A stretch of DNA of 64,000 bases from Marinobacter sp. BW6 (GTDB taxonomy: Bacteria > Pseudomonadota > Gammaproteobacteria > Pseudomonadales > Oleiphilaceae): the NCBI RefSeq assembly GCF_008107725.1, contig NZ_VIRN01000061.1:434001-498000 (forward strand), given 5' to 3'. Below, in pieces: positions 62,620 through 64,000 of the stretch. The notes under the pieces were generated by a model. The model saw nothing but the letters and a program-made list of their open reading frames with translations. It searched no databases and was not told where the DNA came from. The translations under genes and the position numbers were made by a program. Position 1 is the first letter of the stretch, and each line of letters begins with the position of its first letter.

Positions 62620-64000
62620 ATGAATCGTCTTCACGCCCTGTATGATCGCCTGATTTTTCCGCATCCCTTTATTATCCTCACGGCTTTTGCCCTGTTGCTG
62701 GCCCTCGCCGCCATCAAGTTCGGCGAATTCCGTCTGGATGCTTCCGCCGAATCCCTGGTGCTGGAAAACGACCGCTCCCTCGAACAATACCGCCAGGTAA
62801 ACCGCCGCTTCACCACCTCCGACGATTTCCTGATCGTCACCTACACCCCAGAAGGTGACCTGTTCTCTGAAGATGGCCTGGCAAGACTGGGCGCATTGCG
62901 CGACGAACTGCAAAGCCTGAAAGCCGTGGGCTCCACCAACAGCATCCTGAACGTGCCCCTGCTCCACAGCCCGGATCTGACGCTGGATACCGTGGACAGC
63001 GAGATCAAGACCCTTGACCAGCACGATGTAGCGCCGGACACCGCCCGCCAGGCGCTGCTGAACAATCCGCTCTACCCGAACCTGCTGATCAGTGAAGACG
63101 GACGTACAACCGCGATACAGGTCAACCTGCCCACGCCGGATCGATACTTTGAGCTGCTGAACAAACGAAACGATCTCAGAGACAAGGCCGGCGCCGGCAA
63201 AGCCTCCGAGGCCGAGTTGGCTGAACTGGAAAAGGCAAAACAGGAGTTCATCGACTTTACCGAAACCCTCGGGGTCGAGCGCGATGCCACCATCCGAACC
63301 GTTCGCTCCATCCTCGACAAGTACCGGGATGGCGCCGACATCCACCTGGGTGGCGTGCCCATGATTGTGGCGGATATGATCCGTTTCATCGAAAACGACC
63401 TGTCGACCTTCGGGCTCGGCGTACTTGCGTTTCTGCTGCTCACCCTGGCCGTCATCTTCCGACAATGGCGCTGGGTGCTGGTGCCACTGTTGTGCTGCGG
63501 CTTTACGGTCTGGCTGATGATCGGGTTTCTCGGCTGGGCCCAGTGGCCAGTGACGGTCATCTCATCCAACTTCATTTCCCTGCTGCTGATCATGACCCTG
63601 TCGCTCACTATCCATTTGATCGTGCGCTACCGGGAGTTCCAGCATGACGAACCGGATGCGGGTCCCAGAGACACCCTGCGCAACACCGTAATGGCCATGA
63701 TCAAGCCCTGTTTTTACATGGCCATCACCACCATCGTCGCCTTCGGCTCCCTTACCTTCAGCGGCATTCGCCCGGTAATCGACTTCGGCTGGATGATGAC
63801 CCTGGGCCTGACGGTGGCTTTCCTCATCACCTTTATCGTTTTCCCGGCCCTGCTGACCCTGTTGCCACCGCCCCTGGACAGCCGCGTGACCTCCGACCGG
63901 ATTCCCTTCACCGATGCCTTTGCCAGGTTCACGGAACACTTCGGCAAGACGGTTCTGGTCGGCTCCGGCGTGATTGCGGTGCTCTGCGTGGTCGGCCTGA
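62620..64000 (+). CDS. RND/MMPL-family exporter, N-terminal part
   Basis: This reading frame starts ATG at 62620 and stays open to the window edge, giving 460 residues without a stop. It begins MNRLHALYDRLIFPHPFIIL, with TM1 near 17-33, then a large periplasmic domain (to about 250, with DASAESLVLENDRSLEQYRQ), then hydrophobic helices with LGVLAFLLLTLAVIFRQWRW, ISLLLIMTLSLTIHLIVRYR and VAFGSLTFSGIRPVIDFGWM. This matches the RND superfamily MMPL/HpnN-like exporters of lipids or hydrophobic compounds. The second half is outside the window, so substrate and length cannot be judged. Confidence 0.9.
   Translation, partial: MNRLHALYDRLIFPHPFIILTAFALLLALAAIKFGEFRLDASAESLVLENDRSLEQYRQVNRRFTTSDDFLIVTYTPEGDLFSEDGLARLGALRDELQSLKAVGSTNSILNVPLLHSPDLTLDTVDSEIKTLDQHDVAPDTARQALLNNPLYPNLLISEDGRTTAIQVNLPTPDRYFELLNKRNDLRDKAGAGKASEAELAELEKAKQEFIDFTETLGVERDATIRTVRSILDKYRDGADIHLGGVPMIVADMIRFIENDLSTFGLGVLAFLLLTLAVIFRQWRWVLVPLLCCGFTVWLMIGFLGWAQWPVTVISSNFISLLLIMTLSLTIHLIVRYREFQHDEPDAGPRDTLRNTVMAMIKPCFYMAITTIVAFGSLTFSGIRPVIDFGWMMTLGLTVAFLITFIVFPALLTLLPPPLDSRVTSDRIPFTDAFARFTEHFGKTVLVGSGVIAVLCVVGL

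Noticed and set aside
1..64000. CRISPR arrays, insertion sequences, prophage or integrated elements
   Set aside because: No evenly spaced repeats with spacers, transposase, integrase or phage structural genes were seen. The gene order is that of a stable chromosome, and no block stands out by its codon pattern on reading.

Overview
The window looks like a chromosomal segment of a marine gammaproteobacterium, most likely Marinobacter or a close relative. This is inferred from the protein families and the gene order (ffh-rpsP-rimM-trmD, hemA-prfA-prmC-moeB, lolB-ispE-tRNA-prs-rplY-pth-ychF, minCDE); no database search was possible. Genes are dense on both strands. I see no insertion sequence, prophage, CRISPR array or rRNA operon. 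Both ends cut genes: trmD on the left and an RND/MMPL-type exporter on the right.

Layout. 1-2668 (-) is the ribosome/SRP block trmD, rimM, rpsP, ffh. 2851-8970 (+) holds a YpjD-like membrane protein, a CorB/CorC-type transporter, a Yip1-family protein, a DUF1631 protein and a TonB-like protein. 8981-13030 holds glutaredoxin grxD, argF, an orphan ABC ATPase and glpK. 13288-15667 (-) is an RstAB-like two-component pair. 15915-17554 (+) is olsB-olsA for ornithine lipids. 17472-21869 (-) holds an FKBP isomerase, a large CoA-transferase-family enzyme, a small secreted protein and Tas. 21984-23748 (+) is a GT4 glycosyltransferase with a PAP2 phosphatase. Then come dinB (-) and the DUF1244-HopJ-minC-minD-minE operon (+). 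27539-33468 holds DUF2804, START-domain, CBS, PhoH and lipoprotein hydrolase genes. 33491-40032 (-) is a TAXI-type TRAP transporter followed by dctB-dctD. 40269-44884 (-) is yjbQ, an aspartoacylase-like enzyme, rimK, rimB, an MscS channel and DUF432. 45041-50625 holds photolyase phr, a long palindrome, and moeB, prmC, prfA, hemA. 50873-57770 (+) is the TPR lipoprotein, lolB, ispE, tRNA-Gln, prs, rplY, pth, ychF run. 57863-64000 holds tRNA-Met, a PACE-type transporter, metY, lipA, a chemotaxis receptor and the cut exporter.

The most interesting signal is regulatory. Two divergent intergenic regions carry tandem TGTCA(C/T)-like repeats at exact 11-bp spacing. In each, a -10-like hexamer lies 10 bp after the last strong repeat, which is the geometry of a PhoB-activated promoter. 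One precedes olsBA and the other precedes the GT4-PAP2 pair. Together they suggest a phosphate-starvation membrane-lipid remodelling module: ornithine lipid synthesis plus a possible phosphatidate to diacylglycerol to glycolipid route using PAP2 and GT4.

Other wiring that can be read from the sequence: a perfect-consensus LexA box between dinB and the minC operon, a sigma54-like promoter before the TRAP transporter whose own NtrC-type regulator is encoded downstream, and a 114-nt imperfect palindrome between phr and moeB. Gene functions come from recognised motifs and family resemblance. Regulatory sites are predictions.
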